Source of the DNA: RGIG3009 sp045630765
GTDB lineage: Bacteria > Bacillota > Clostridia > Oscillospirales > Acutalibacteraceae
Length of the DNA stretch: 26,183 bases
Assembly (NCBI GenBank): GCA_045630765.1
Contig: JAZQTM010000004.1
Location: forward strand, 1-26,183
Reading direction: 5' to 3'
Of this stretch, positions 7,372 through 15,754 are shown one piece after another. Under the pieces are notes generated by a model. That model was given only the letters and a program-made list of their open reading frames with translations. It was not told the DNA's origin and searched no databases. The first letter of the stretch is position 1; every line of letters begins with the position of its first letter. Position numbers and translations under genes: made by a program.

Positions 7372-8544
7372 TCACGATTCCGCTTCTACGCGTTGTAATT
7401 CACTCAAGGTTAACAGCAATGGTTGATCGCGATATTGCGTGACCAAAAGCGAATCCGTAGGCGTGTGAATTTCGCTTAATAACGCTGATTTTTCAAAATT
7501 ATACAAATGGGATTCTGTCAGCACCAAGATCTCCGAACTTTGGCAAGACACACTGCGGAAATTGCCTTCCATCATCTCACTTTTCCAAACCGTTCCGGAG
7601 CCGTCGATCGTCCACAGATAACCGTCTCCGGTACTACCGGAACGCCGCAAGACAAGGCCCGACAACGTCGGCGTAGCACTGTAACCAATCGGCTCAAATC
7701 CGTCAAGAGATACCTTTTCAACCGCTTTTCCGCGGGCAGGAAGAATCCACATTTCTTTATCACCGACGGCAAGAACAGCACCGCTGCTGTAACAATTAAC
7801 GTCATACAAAAGCAGATCCGAACCACTGTATTCGGTGGGTTCGGTGTTCGAAAAATCAAACATCAGCAAAACGGATTTTAACATACCGCTTTCAGCTGTT
7901 GTGCCGACGGCTGCAATCGCATTGCCGCTGCTTGCCAAGGAAATATTTGTCAGCAAATATTTCCGACACTGATAGGAGAACACCGATCTGCCGCGGCGAT
8001 CATACACTTGAATTTCGCAAAGATAGCTCTGTGAAGCGCTATCCGTTATCACGCCGACCATACCCGACGATAAAACACACGCCGCGTATATCTTACGGTT
8101 TTCCAGTTCCATAGACAGCACCGTTTCGCGGCGCGTTTCCAATCGGAAGCGGCTGCCCCCCACCTCGGTAACCAAGGCGTACCGTCCTGCCGTATGCATC
8201 ACTGGATCGGAAAAGGGATGACTACGCGTAACGACACGCGATGCCGAAGAATTGTAAAAGTGCAAAGAGGTATCGGTAAGAGCAACCAAATGTTGATTGA
8301 CTTCATCCAACGCTAAAAACGAATTCCCTTGAGCTGAAACAGGGAAACCGTTGCCGATCTGTGCATCACCAAAACGAGTTTCTGCCCAGTCCAAAACGGC
8401 TTCGGGAGCAAGCTTATCCCAATTGTTCCAAACCAGAAAACCGGCGAGTAAAACAGCAGCTACGATCAAAAGGCGTACAAACAAACGCAACCAAGGGAGA
8501 TATTGATTCTTTGGACGCCGACGCGGCGTTTTGGCTTCACTCAC
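7372..8544 (-). CDS. DUF5711 family protein: membrane-anchored, predicted beta-propeller
   Basis: The 390-residue protein has a basic N-terminus (R8-R-R-P-K), one hydrophobic helix at about 19-40, and then a long extracytoplasmic region of short repeated beta-strand units. The runs such as A-L-T-D-T-S-L-H-F-Y-N, M-L-L-F-D-F and W-T-I-D-G-S-G-T-V-W-K look like propeller blades. It fits what I know of the clostridial family DUF5711, whose function is unknown. The GTG start at 8544 sits inside the truA stop (GTGA overlap), with a strong GGGGAGGAG ribosome site within the last truA codons, so the two genes are translationally coupled. No enzyme motif is visible. A role as an envelope sensor or scaffold is only a guess. 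Confidence 0.75.
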   Translation of the reverse strand: MSEAKTPRRRPKNQYLPWLRLFVRLLIVAAVLLAGFLVWNNWDKLAPEAVLDWAETRFGDAQIGNGFPVSAQGNSFLALDEVNQHLVALTDTSLHFYNSSASRVVTRSHPFSDPVMHTAGRYALVTEVGGSRFRLETRRETVLSMELENRKIYAACVLSSGMVGVITDSASQSYLCEIQVYDRRGRSVFSYQCRKYLLTNISLASSGNAIAAVGTTAESGMLKSVLLMFDFSNTEPTEYSGSDLLLYDVNCYSSGAVLAVGDKEMWILPARGKAVEKVSLDGFEPIGYSATPTLSGLVLRRSGSTGDGYLWTIDGSGTVWKSEMMEGNFRSVSCQSSEILVLTESHLYNFEKSALLSEIHTPTDSLLVTQYRDQPLLLTLSELQRVEAES

Positions 8545-9293
8545 GATTGCTCCTCCCCCTCATACCAAACTTCATCTAAACTCAATCCACAAGCGGGAGC
8601 CGTCGCCCCGGCGCATTCACGGTCGCCGCTTTCTAATGCTTGCTTAACGTTTTCCACAGACAAGCGACCGGCGGTTACATCCAATATCGTACCAACAAGG
8701 ATACGGACCATATTGTATAAAAAGCCATCCGCTTCTACTGTGTAAAGAAGAAGATCGCCCTCACGGGTTACTTCAGAACGGCGAATCGTTCGCACTTTAT
8801 CCTGCACGGCACTGCCCACGGAACAAAACGCTGAAAAATCGTGTGTACCCAAAAACAAGTGGGCTACCTCATTCATCCGCGCCTCATCAAGCGGTGAACG
8901 CAACTGCAACGAAAAGCCTTGCTCAAACGGATTGCGTGCCGCCCCGTTCCAAATACGGTAAACGTAACGTTTCGCTATCGCCGAATACCGCGGATGAAAG
9001 GTGTCTGACACGGCTTTACAAGAAAGCACCGCCACATCTTCCGGCAAAACTGCGTTGAGCGCTTGTACAAACTTGTCGTCAGACAATCGCTGCGGCTGCG
9101 CCGTAGTGCAATAAAACCGACGAGCGTGTACACCCGCATCTGTACGGCTGCAACCGGTAACGGCACTGCGAACACCGGTTATCCGCTCAATCGCATCCTG
9201 GAGAGTTTCCTGCACGGTAATGCCGTTCGGCTGTACCTGCCAGCCGTGATATCGCGTTCCGACGTATTGTAACGTCAAACATACATTTGCCAT
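8541..9293 (-). CDS. truA: tRNA pseudouridine(38-40) synthase TruA
   Basis: This enzyme isomerises uridines 38, 39 and 40 in the anticodon arm of tRNAs to pseudouridine. The 250-residue protein has the family signature C-S-R-T-D52-A-G-V-H-A, with D52 as the catalytic aspartate. The N-terminal Y-V-G-T-x-Y-H-G-W-Q and the C-terminal F-L-Y-N-M-V-R are also family motifs. The ATG at 9293 is 19 bases downstream of ecfT. The order ecfA1-ecfA2-ecfT-truA is widespread in Bacillota, usually behind the ribosomal protein operon; here it follows ruvCAB instead. The last codons overlap the start of the DUF5711 gene. Confidence 0.97.
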   Translation of the reverse strand: MANVCLTLQYVGTRYHGWQVQPNGITVQETLQDAIERITGVRSAVTGCSRTDAGVHARRFYCTTAQPQRLSDDKFVQALNAVLPEDVAVLSCKAVSDTFHPRYSAIAKRYVYRIWNGAARNPFEQGFSLQLRSPLDEARMNEVAHLFLGTHDFSAFCSVGSAVQDKVRTIRRSEVTREGDLLLYTVEADGFLYNMVRILVGTILDVTAGRLSVENVKQALESGDRECAGATAPACGLSLDEVWYEGEEQS

Positions 9294-9312
9294 ACAGAAC
9301 CCTTCTTTTTCA

Positions 9313-10125
9313 TTAAATCGTAGGAGCTATAAACACGTTGCTCAAAATAAGCAATGTCACAAATACAACCATTACGAGAAGTGCCACATAATCACGTGCG
9401 ACCATGTGCATTTGTTTTAAACGGGTACGTCCTTCCCCGCCGTGATAACAACGGCATTCCATTGCCGTTGCCAGTTCATAGGCGCGACGGAAAGACGAAA
9501 TAAACAAGGGCACCAGCACCGGTATCAAAGCCCGAACACGTTGCAACAAGTTTCCACTTTCCATATCAGCGCCTCGTGCCTTTTGTGCAGACATGATCTT
9601 ATCCGTTTCCTCAATCAGTGTTGGGATAAAACGCAAGGCGATCGTCATCATCATAGCAATTTCATGCACACTGATACGAAGCACTTTAAGAGGACTTAAG
9701 ACACGTTCCAACGCATCTGTCAAAACCGTCGGCGACGTGGTATAGGTCAGCAAAGAGCCAGCCGCGATTAGACACAAAATACGGATTGAAATAAACAGCG
9801 CCGTATAAACACCTTCCAGTGTTATTTTTAACACCCAAAATTCTAAAAGAGGCTGCCCATCAACATAAAAGATATTGATAATTGAGGTAAATATGAGCAG
9901 TGGGATCACCGGTTTCAAACCTTTTAAGAACAGTTTGATCGGAATGCGAGAAAGTGCGACACACACGCCGAGCAAAAGAATCGATGCCGCCAGCCCGATC
10001 CAATTATCCGGTATGAATATCAAAAGAATGTACGCAAAAACAAGCACCAGTTTCACGCGAGGATCCATTCGATGGATCAGCGAATTACCGGGGAAAAACT
10101 GACCGATAGAAATATCAGATAACAT
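9313..10125 (-). CDS. ecfT: Energy-coupling factor transporter transmembrane protein EcfT
   Basis: This membrane scaffold transmits ATP hydrolysis by EcfA1/EcfA2 to substrate-binding S components for uptake of vitamins and similar compounds. It has 270 residues, with the typical opening (G-Q-F-F-P-G-N-S-x-I-H-R-M-D-P-R-x-K), several hydrophobic helices, and two coupling motifs in the C-terminal cytoplasmic helices. The first is A183-R-G. The second, normally A-R-x-Y, reads C224-R-C-Y followed by G-G-E-G-R-T. The start overlaps the end of ecfA2 by 11 bases and has AAAGGGGG upstream. No S-component gene is in the window, which fits a shared group II module. Confidence 0.95.
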   Translation of the reverse strand: MLSDISIGQFFPGNSLIHRMDPRVKLVLVFAYILLIFIPDNWIGLAASILLLGVCVALSRIPIKLFLKGLKPVIPLLIFTSIINIFYVDGQPLLEFWVLKITLEGVYTALFISIRILCLIAAGSLLTYTTSPTVLTDALERVLSPLKVLRISVHEIAMMMTIALRFIPTLIEETDKIMSAQKARGADMESGNLLQRVRALIPVLVPLFISSFRRAYELATAMECRCYHGGEGRTRLKQMHMVARDYVALLVMVVFVTLLILSNVFIAPTI

Positions 10126-10984
10126 CGTCAGCGCCCCCTTTCAGCAAAGAGAGCAAAGCTGTTTTCGCATCTTCGACCGTGTAAACGCTGTTCGGAACCG
10201 CAAAACCACGCTCGCGCAGTTTCACAAAAATCTTGGTAACCGCCGGTACCGAAAGTCCCATATTTTCCAATTCGGAAGCTTGTGAAAAAATACGCTCCGT
10301 GGTTTCAAGCATCGCAACGGAACCGTTATTTAACACCAACACCCGATCGGCTACACGGGCAATATCCTCCATACTATGCGACACAAGTAAAACGGTAGTA
10401 TGATATTCTTGCTGATACGCACGAATTCGACTTAAGATCAGATCTCTGCCGCGCGGATCCAAACCGGCGGTAGGTTCATCGAGAATAAGGACACGCGGAC
10501 GCATTGCCATTACACCGGCGATCGCGGCACGGCGTTTTTCACCACCCGAAAGTTCAAAAGGTGATTTATCGAGCAAGTCGGCTTTAAGTCCCACCCATTC
10601 GGCAGCGGTAAGCACCCGCTCGTGAATCTCTTCGTCGGACAAGCCCATATTCCGCGGTCCGAAAGCAATATCTTTATAAACGGTTTCCTCAAACAACTGG
10701 TATTCCGGATACTGGAACACCATCCCCACCTCAAAACGAACCTTGCGAATTTCTTTGGGGTGTTCCCAGATATCCCGACCGTCCAATAACACACGCCCGG
10801 AATCCGGTTTCAACAGGCCGTTAAGGAGCTGCACAAAACTGGATTTCCCCGATCCCGTATGACCAATCACGCCAACGAACTCACCCTCCTCGATGCTGAC
10901 AGAGACATCGTGGAGAGCTTCCCGTTCGAACGGCGTTCCCGCGGAATACCGCAATATGCAGTTTTGTGTTTCAATCAAAGCCAT
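10115..10984 (-). CDS. ecfA2: Energy-coupling factor transporter ATP-binding protein EcfA2
   Basis: This is the second ABC ATPase of the ECF module, pairing with EcfA1 under EcfT. Walker A is G41-H-T-G-S-G-K-S48, the Q-loop lies in F-Q-Y-P-E-Y-Q-L-F, the signature is L145-S-G-G-E, and Walker B is L-I-L-D-E-P, followed by the switch histidine in L-V-S-H-S-M-E-D. The Q-Y-P-E-x-Q-L-F version of the Q-loop region is characteristic of EcfA2, as opposed to Q-N-P-D-x-Q in EcfA1. Length is 289 residues. The ATG at 10984 follows ecfA1 after 15 bases with AAAGGAAG as ribosome site; the 3' end overlaps ecfT by 11 bases. Confidence 0.95.
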   Translation of the reverse strand: MALIETQNCILRYSAGTPFEREALHDVSVSIEEGEFVGVIGHTGSGKSSFVQLLNGLLKPDSGRVLLDGRDIWEHPKEIRKVRFEVGMVFQYPEYQLFEETVYKDIAFGPRNMGLSDEEIHERVLTAAEWVGLKADLLDKSPFELSGGEKRRAAIAGVMAMRPRVLILDEPTAGLDPRGRDLILSRIRAYQQEYHTTVLLVSHSMEDIARVADRVLVLNNGSVAMLETTERIFSQASELENMGLSVPAVTKIFVKLRERGFAVPNSVYTVEDAKTALLSLLKGGADDVI

Positions 10985-10999
10985 GGGGTTTTTCTTCCT

Positions 11000-11842
11000 T
11001 TACAAAATTGACGACAATGCCTCAACACATTCATCAACCGTCAGAACATCGTTCGGCAATTGAACTCCCGCCTGCCGAAGTGCATGCACCAATTCCGTCG
11101 GTTGGGGAACATCCAATTCCAGTTCACGTAACGTTTCCACATTTGAAAACACCTCGTAAGGTGTACCGTCAATCACGATCTTACCGTTTTCCATTACCAC
11201 AACACGTTCGGCCAATACAGCTTCTTCCATGTAATGGGTAATCAATACAATGGTAATTCCTTCTTCACGATTCAAACGGCAGATGGTGTCAATAACCTCT
11301 TTTCTGCCGCGCGGGTCCAACATCGCCGTCGGTTCATCCAACACGATACACTCCGGCTGCATTGCTAAAACACCGGCAATCGCCACACGCTGTTTTTGAC
11401 CACCCGATAATTTATGCGCTGCGTGCCCACGGTACTCATACATACCGACCGCTTTGAGCGCCGCGTCCACCCGTTCACGAATCTCCGCCGGTGCAATTCC
11501 TAAATTCTCCGGTCCAAACGCCACATCTTCTTCCACGATCGTGGAAACCAACTGATTGTCCGGATTTTGCAGTACCATTCCAACCATGCGACGGATGTCG
11601 TAGAGTTTATCCTCGTTCGTCGTAGAAATATCGTTAACGAGCACGGCACCGCCAAGCGGTAACAAAAGTGCGTTAAAATGCTTTGCCAAGGTGGATTTTC
11701 CACAACCGTTATGCCCAAGCAAAGCAATAAACTGACCGCGAGGAATGGTTAAATCAACACCATCCAGCACCACCGCGGAATTCGGTTGGTCTTCACCCTC
11801 TTCATATCGAAAACGGACAGAATCCGCCGAAATCATATTCAT
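11000..11842 (-). CDS. ecfA1: Energy-coupling factor transporter ATP-binding protein EcfA1
   Basis: This is the first ABC ATPase of the ECF module. Walker A is G43-H-N-G-C-G-K-S50, the Q-loop region is L-Q-N-P-D-N-Q-L (Q92), the signature is L145-S-G-G-Q, Walker B is I-V-L-D-E-P, and the switch histidine lies in I-T-H-Y-M-E-E-A. Length is 280 residues, the family norm. The frame is open 13 codons further upstream, but those codons lie within the preceding methyltransferase gene. The ATG at 11842 forms an ATGA overlap with that gene's stop, which indicates translational coupling. A second ATG at 11836 is a possible alternative. The ribosome site (GGGTGG) is weak, consistent with coupling. Confidence 0.95.
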   Translation of the reverse strand: MNMISADSVRFRYEEGEDQPNSAVVLDGVDLTIPRGQFIALLGHNGCGKSTLAKHFNALLLPLGGAVLVNDISTTNEDKLYDIRRMVGMVLQNPDNQLVSTIVEEDVAFGPENLGIAPAEIRERVDAALKAVGMYEYRGHAAHKLSGGQKQRVAIAGVLAMQPECIVLDEPTAMLDPRGRKEVIDTICRLNREEGITIVLITHYMEEAVLAERVVVMENGKIVIDGTPYEVFSNVETLRELELDVPQPTELVHALRQAGVQLPNDVLTVDECVEALSSIL

Positions 11843-12729
11843 ACGCTGCCACCCGCTTTCCACATAGCGGTAGCACCACAAGGCAACACCAAGCCGCTTT
11901 GCGTAACAGGCAGACCGATTTCATCCGCGGAAGTCGTACCACCGAACCGCGGAACGATCAAGGAACCCAACATATACTGCATCACCGACGGAGATAAACC
12001 CGTGGTGTAGGAATTTACAAGGAAAAAGAGCGGGTTATCCGACAAGAGTGATACGCATTCACGCACCAGACCGTAAATCTGCTCCTCTAATTTCCATACT
12101 TCGCCGTTCGGACCGCGACCGTAAGACGGCGGATCCATCAAAATCGCATCGTAAGTATTGCCACGCCGTTGTTCGCGCTGAACAAATTTCCCGCAATCGT
12201 CAACCAACCAGCGCATGGGACGGTCGACCAAGCCGGAGGAAACGGCATTTTCACGTCCCCACGTAACCATACCTTTGGAAGCGTCCACGTGCGTGACGTG
12301 TGCCCCCGCCGAAACACAAGCAAGTGTAGCTGCGCCGGTATAGCCAAACAAGTTTAGCACCCGAATCGGGCGATTTGCGGCACGAATCATAGTAGCCATC
12401 GCGTCCCAGTTAACCGCCTGTTCCGGAAATAAACCGGTATGCTTGAAACCCATCGGCTTTAAGCGAAAGCGCAGCCCGCTGACGGCAGGCGAATCGTAAC
12501 CGATCTCCCAGACGTCTGGCAACGGTTTATAGGTTTCCCAATGACCGCCGCCCGTATGGGAACGATGATACCGCGCTTGCGCCGCTTTCCACAGCGGGTG
12601 TCTTCGACCGGTACTCCACAAGATCTGAGGATCCGGACGAATCAACAGACAATCCCCCCACCGCTCCAAACGTTCGCCGTCGGTTGCGTCTAATAATTCA
12701 TAATCTTTCCAGTTTTCCGCTGTTCTCAT
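11839..12729 (-). CDS. Class I SAM-dependent methyltransferase (COG1092/RlmI-like)
   Basis: This is a predicted RNA methyltransferase using S-adenosylmethionine. A Rossmann core begins with the SAM-binding motif L125-N-L-F-G-Y-T-G, continues with H-V-D-A-S-K (the acidic ribose-binding residue) and has the active-site motif D199-P-P-S-Y-G-R-G. The neighbouring K-L-E-E segment is typical of this branch of COG1092 proteins. Compared with E. coli RlmI it lacks an obvious N-terminal PUA domain; the first 90 residues are a divergent N-terminal domain rich in W and Y. Length is 296 residues. The substrate, probably 23S rRNA, is inferred from the family and not proven. It follows ruvB by 12 bases and overlaps ecfA1 (ATGA). 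Confidence 0.82.
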   Translation of the reverse strand: MRTAENWKDYELLDATDGERLERWGDCLLIRPDPQILWSTGRRHPLWKAAQARYHRSHTGGGHWETYKPLPDVWEIGYDSPAVSGLRFRLKPMGFKHTGLFPEQAVNWDAMATMIRAANRPIRVLNLFGYTGAATLACVSAGAHVTHVDASKGMVTWGRENAVSSGLVDRPMRWLVDDCGKFVQREQRRGNTYDAILMDPPSYGRGPNGEVWKLEEQIYGLVRECVSLLSDNPLFFLVNSYTTGLSPSVMQYMLGSLIVPRFGGTTSADEIGLPVTQSGLVLPCGATAMWKAGGSV

Positions 12730-12741
12730 AGGAAAAATCCT

Positions 12742-13764
12742 TTACACGTCAAAGGTAGTTTGATGGGCAATCCCCAAATGCGCATACGCCGCCGGCAATA
12801 CTACACGACCGCGCGGTGTGCGGTTGATAAAACCAAGTTGCAAGAGATACGGCTCGTACACGTCTTCGATGGTGACGGCTTCCTCACCAATCACCGCCGC
12901 CAATGTATCTAAGCCAACGGGACCGCCGTTGTAGTGCTGGATCATCGCCATCAGCATCCGACGATCGACCATATCGAGACCTAACTCGTCCACTTCCAGC
13001 TTATCCAACGCGGTTTGCGCAACGGACGCGTCAATACCGCCGCCCGTCATCACTTGAGCAAAATCGCGAACGCGTTTGAGTAAACGGTTAGCAATACGAG
13101 GAGTGCCGCGCGAACGAGAGGCGATTTCAAGAGCACCGTCGTGATCACAAGCGATCCCCAAAATTCCTGCGCTGCGCGCCACGATTTTAGCCAGTTCCTC
13201 GGGTGTATACATTTCCAAACGGCATACCACACCGAAACGATCACGCAAAGGCGCTGACAACTGACCGGCACGCGTGGTAGCACCAATCAAGGTGAATTTC
13301 GGCAACGGGAGATGGATGGAAGAAGCCCCCTGCCCTTTGCCGTTAATAATATCGATCGAAAAATCTTCCATTGCCGGATAGAGGATTTCCTCAACCGTAC
13401 GGGGTAAGCGATGGATTTCATCAATGAACAACACGTCGCCCTGATCGAGATTTGTCAGCAACGCTGCCAAATCACCCGCACGTTCCAGCGCGGGTCCGGA
13501 GGTAATACGGAAATTCACGCCAAGTTCGTGTGCAATAATGGCGGAAAGTGTCGTCTTACCAAGTCCCGGAGGGCCGTACAATAACACGTGATCCAGCGAA
13601 TCGCCGCGCAGTTTAGCGGCATTGATAAAGACGGAAAGATTGTCCTTTACCTTTTCCTGCCCCACGTACTCAGAAAGCGTGCGCGGGCGAAGCGGGTTGT
13701 CCCCTTCATCCTCAGGCAGATATTCTGTGGACATCATGCGGTTTTCATAATCCATTTCCTGCAC
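12742..13764 (-). CDS. ruvB: Holliday junction branch migration helicase RuvB
   Basis: This hexameric AAA+ motor drives branch migration of Holliday junctions together with RuvA. Walker A is G64-P-P-G-L-G-K-T71, Walker B is F-I-D-E-I-H, sensor 1 is in G-A-T-T-R-A-G, and the C-terminal winged helix ends in R-T-P-R-G-R. Length is 340 residues. The GTG at 13764 is chosen because a near-perfect ribosome site (AGGAGGTGA, 13771-13779) ends six bases before it; an in-frame ATG at 13755 would sit too far away. The ribosome site includes the ruvA stop codon, so ruvA and ruvB are only six bases apart and probably coupled. Confidence 0.97.
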   Translation of the reverse strand: MQEMDYENRMMSTEYLPEDEGDNPLRPRTLSEYVGQEKVKDNLSVFINAAKLRGDSLDHVLLYGPPGLGKTTLSAIIAHELGVNFRITSGPALERAGDLAALLTNLDQGDVLFIDEIHRLPRTVEEILYPAMEDFSIDIINGKGQGASSIHLPLPKFTLIGATTRAGQLSAPLRDRFGVVCRLEMYTPEELAKIVARSAGILGIACDHDGALEIASRSRGTPRIANRLLKRVRDFAQVMTGGGIDASVAQTALDKLEVDELGLDMVDRRMLMAMIQHYNGGPVGLDTLAAVIGEEAVTIEDVYEPYLLQLGFINRTPRGRVVLPAAYAHLGIAHQTTFDV

Positions 13765-13770
13765 GGTTCA

Positions 13771-14379
13771 TCACCTCCTGCCAAGCGCACGTAACGCTTG
13801 CCGTACCATTTCTTCAACGGACAGATCGCTGTCCAATTTCGCCACGGCTGCCGATGCTTCACCGGCACTGAAACCGAGCATTGTCAGCGCACCGACCGCT
13901 TCCGTCGCGTTACCGGATGCGTTGAAACCGCCAACCGCGGTCCCCTTATCCAAAACAACACCATCGGTTGCAGACGGCAATCCAAATTTATCTTTGAGTT
14001 CCAACGTGATGCGCTGTGCCAGTTTAGGACCGACACCCTGCGCACGAGTAAGTGCTTTATAATCACCGCTTGCAACGGCAAGTGCCACACGTTCGGGGGA
14101 AAGTTCCGACAAAATGGCGAGTCCCGCTTTCGGACCAACGCCATTCACCGAAGTGAGTAATTTGAAGCAAGCAAGTTCGCCGTTGTCAGCGAATCCAAAC
14201 AGTTCCACCGCATCCTCGCGAACGTTCAAAATGGTATACAACATCACTTCCGCACCGATCGCCGGAAGTTGACGCGCTGTGTTGAGCGTAATGAAGCACT
14301 GATACCCGACACCGCCGCACTCCACGACAGCGAGATTCATCTCGCGATGAATAAGTGTTCCTCTCACACTGTAAAGCAT
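13771..14379 (-). CDS. ruvA: Holliday junction DNA-binding protein RuvA
   Basis: RuvA binds four-way junctions as a tetramer and loads RuvB. The 202-residue protein has the N-terminal OB-fold (M-L-Y-S-V-R-G-T-L), two helix-hairpin-helix motifs (V-N-G-V-G-P-K-A-G and A-Q-G-V-G-P-K-L-A-Q-R) and a C-terminal domain that contacts RuvB (A-V-G-A-L-T-M-L-G-F-S). The gene lies four bases after ruvC. Its final codons and stop form the ribosome site of ruvB. Confidence 0.97.
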   Translation of the reverse strand: MLYSVRGTLIHREMNLAVVECGGVGYQCFITLNTARQLPAIGAEVMLYTILNVREDAVELFGFADNGELACFKLLTSVNGVGPKAGLAILSELSPERVALAVASGDYKALTRAQGVGPKLAQRITLELKDKFGLPSATDGVVLDKGTAVGGFNASGNATEAVGALTMLGFSAGEASAAVAKLDSDLSVEEMVRQALRALGRR

Positions 14380-14383
14380 ACCG

Positions 14384-14887
14384 TTACCGTCCTTTCATAA
14401 TGCGAAGTTTAAGTGCCGTTCCGCCTGTCTGTGCGTGACAAATGGCAATTGCCAACGCATCGGCGGTATCATCCGGTTTGGGAACGGCTTGCAAGCGAAG
14501 CAACCGCCGTGTCATCTCCATCACTTGCGGTTTCTGTGCCTGACCGAAACCCGTCACCGCGCTTTTTACCTGCAGTGGTGTGTATTCAAACACCGGCACA
14601 CCGCACCGCTCTGCAGCAAGCAGAATAACGCCGCGCGCTTCCGCTACCTCAATAGCGGTTTTTTGATTGTTCTGGAAATACAACTTTTCGATCGCCATAG
14701 CGTCCGGCGCAAACTGCGTCAGTATAGCCGTAAGTTGATCGTAAATTTGGTTTAAACGCTGTGAAAACGGCGTGCCGGCCTCGGTGGTAACGGCTCCGAA
14801 ATCCTGTGCGTGAAAGCGTCCGCTATCGTATTGTATCACGCCCCAGCCAATAATGGCATAGCCGGGGTCAATACCTAAGATCCGCAA
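14384..14887 (-). CDS. ruvC: Crossover junction endodeoxyribonuclease RuvC
   Basis: RuvC cuts Holliday junctions symmetrically. The four acidic residues of the active site are present at D7, E67, D140 and D143, matching D7, E66, D138 and D141 in E. coli. Length is 167 residues. The frame is open to a TTG at 14914, but AAAAGGCGGTGA (14892-14903) is an excellent ribosome site that would lie inside that longer version. The TTG at 14887, four bases beyond it, gives the standard N-terminus M-R-I-L-G-I-D-P-G. This is the first gene of the 13-gene minus-strand run and has its own promoter. No clostridial-type LexA box is visible upstream. Confidence 0.95.
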   Translation of the reverse strand: MRILGIDPGYAIIGWGVIQYDSGRFHAQDFGAVTTEAGTPFSQRLNQIYDQLTAILTQFAPDAMAIEKLYFQNNQKTAIEVAEARGVILLAAERCGVPVFEYTPLQVKSAVTGFGQAQKPQVMEMTRRLLRLQAVPKPDDTADALAIAICHAQTGGTALKLRIMKGR

Positions 14888-14891
14888 CCGA

Positions 14892-14903
14892 TCACCGCCT
14901 TTT
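14892..14903 (-). promoter_or_regulatory. Ribosome binding site deciding the ruvC TTG start
   Basis: Read on the minus strand this is AAAAGGCGGTGA, one mismatch from the anti-SD complement AAGGAGGTGA. It places the start at the TTG at 14887 and excludes the upstream TTG at 14914. Confidence 0.8.
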
Positions 14904-14917
14904 AATATATTCAAACA

Positions 14918-14946
14918 AGTATAACATATTTTTAAGAAAGTATCAA
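14918..14946 (-). promoter_or_regulatory. Promoter of the ruvCAB-to-phosphatase run
   Basis: On the minus strand, TTGATA (14946-14941) and TATACT (14923-14918) are 17 bases apart, with TG one base before the -10 (extended -10). The -35 lies within the last codons of the uridine phosphorylase gene upstream. The predicted transcript start near 14911 gives a short leader before ruvC. Confidence 0.8.
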
Positions 14947-15690
14947 TGCTTTCATCGCATTTATTGCAGTTTTTGCCGCAGATTCCGTCTTTTCGGATTT
15001 ATCGTTGGACAACCCTGCTTTTTCGCGTTCTTGATTCCATACCACGTGCAAAACACATCCTGCACGCAATCCCAGGGATGCTGCCACCGTATACAAAGTC
15101 GCAGACTCCATTTCCGATGCCAAACAACCGCCGCGCAACCACGACTGCCACTTGCTCTGCAGCTCGTAGGATACCGGTGAAAGTTCGGGAGAATGTTGTC
15201 CGTAAAACGAGTCTTTACAGTGAACAACACCTGCGTGAACGGTAAAACCTTCACTCTGCGCCGCATTCACCAGCGCATTGCACACAGCAAGATCCGCCAC
15301 CGCCGGAAATTCGATCGGCAAATATTCACGGGAAGTCCCCTCGGCACGGATCGCACCGGTAGCAACGACGACATCCCCGCCGCATACTTGCAGCGCCATT
15401 CCGCCACAGGTGCCGACGCGAATAAACGTTTTAACACCGCAACGCGATAATTCTTCGACACAAATCGCGGTAGAAGGACCGCCAATACCGTGCGACGTCA
15501 CCAATACGCGATGACCGCAAAGCGACCCCGCCCACGTGGTATATTCACGATTACTTGCAACAAAATGTGGCTCATCCAGCAAACGGGCAATGGATTCGAC
15601 GCGTCCGGGATCACCGGTAATCACGGCATATTCTGCACCCTCAGACGGCTTCAGACCGATATGATACATCCGTTCTTCATTGAAGTTCAT
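14932..15690 (-). CDS. udp: Uridine phosphorylase
   Basis: This enzyme splits uridine with phosphate into uracil and ribose-1-phosphate for pyrimidine salvage. It is a 252-residue nucleoside phosphorylase family 1 protein with the phosphate-binding G26-D-P-G-R, the R-V-G-T-C-G motif, and the uridine phosphorylase-type segments K-D-S-F-Y-G-Q-H-S-P-E and A-S-E-M-E-S-A-T-L, whose glutamates hold the ribose. E. coli Udp is nearly the same length (253). The ATG at 15690 has AAGGAG upstream. The gene has its own promoter, which is the mirror partner of the ABC-F promoter. No terminator separates it from ruvC, so some read-through into the ruv run is likely. A purine phosphorylase is less likely given the QHSPE segment. 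Confidence 0.9.
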   Translation of the reverse strand: MNFNEERMYHIGLKPSEGAEYAVITGDPGRVESIARLLDEPHFVASNREYTTWAGSLCGHRVLVTSHGIGGPSTAICVEELSRCGVKTFIRVGTCGGMALQVCGGDVVVATGAIRAEGTSREYLPIEFPAVADLAVCNALVNAAQSEGFTVHAGVVHCKDSFYGQHSPELSPVSYELQSKWQSWLRGGCLASEMESATLYTVAASLGLRAGCVLHVVWNQEREKAGLSNDKSEKTESAAKTAINAMKALILS

Positions 15691-15725
15691 TTATCGAATT
15701 CTCCTTCATTGCAAAATCTATCTTG

Positions 15726-15754
15726 AGTATAGCAGAAATTGACTTGTCAGACAA
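15726..15754 (-). promoter_or_regulatory. Promoter of udp (half of a mirror-symmetric divergent pair)
   Basis: On the minus strand, TTGTCT (15754-15749) and TATACT (15731-15726) are 17 bases apart with an extended TGC before the -10. The -35 shares one base (15749) with the -35 of the opposing promoter. Confidence 0.8.
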
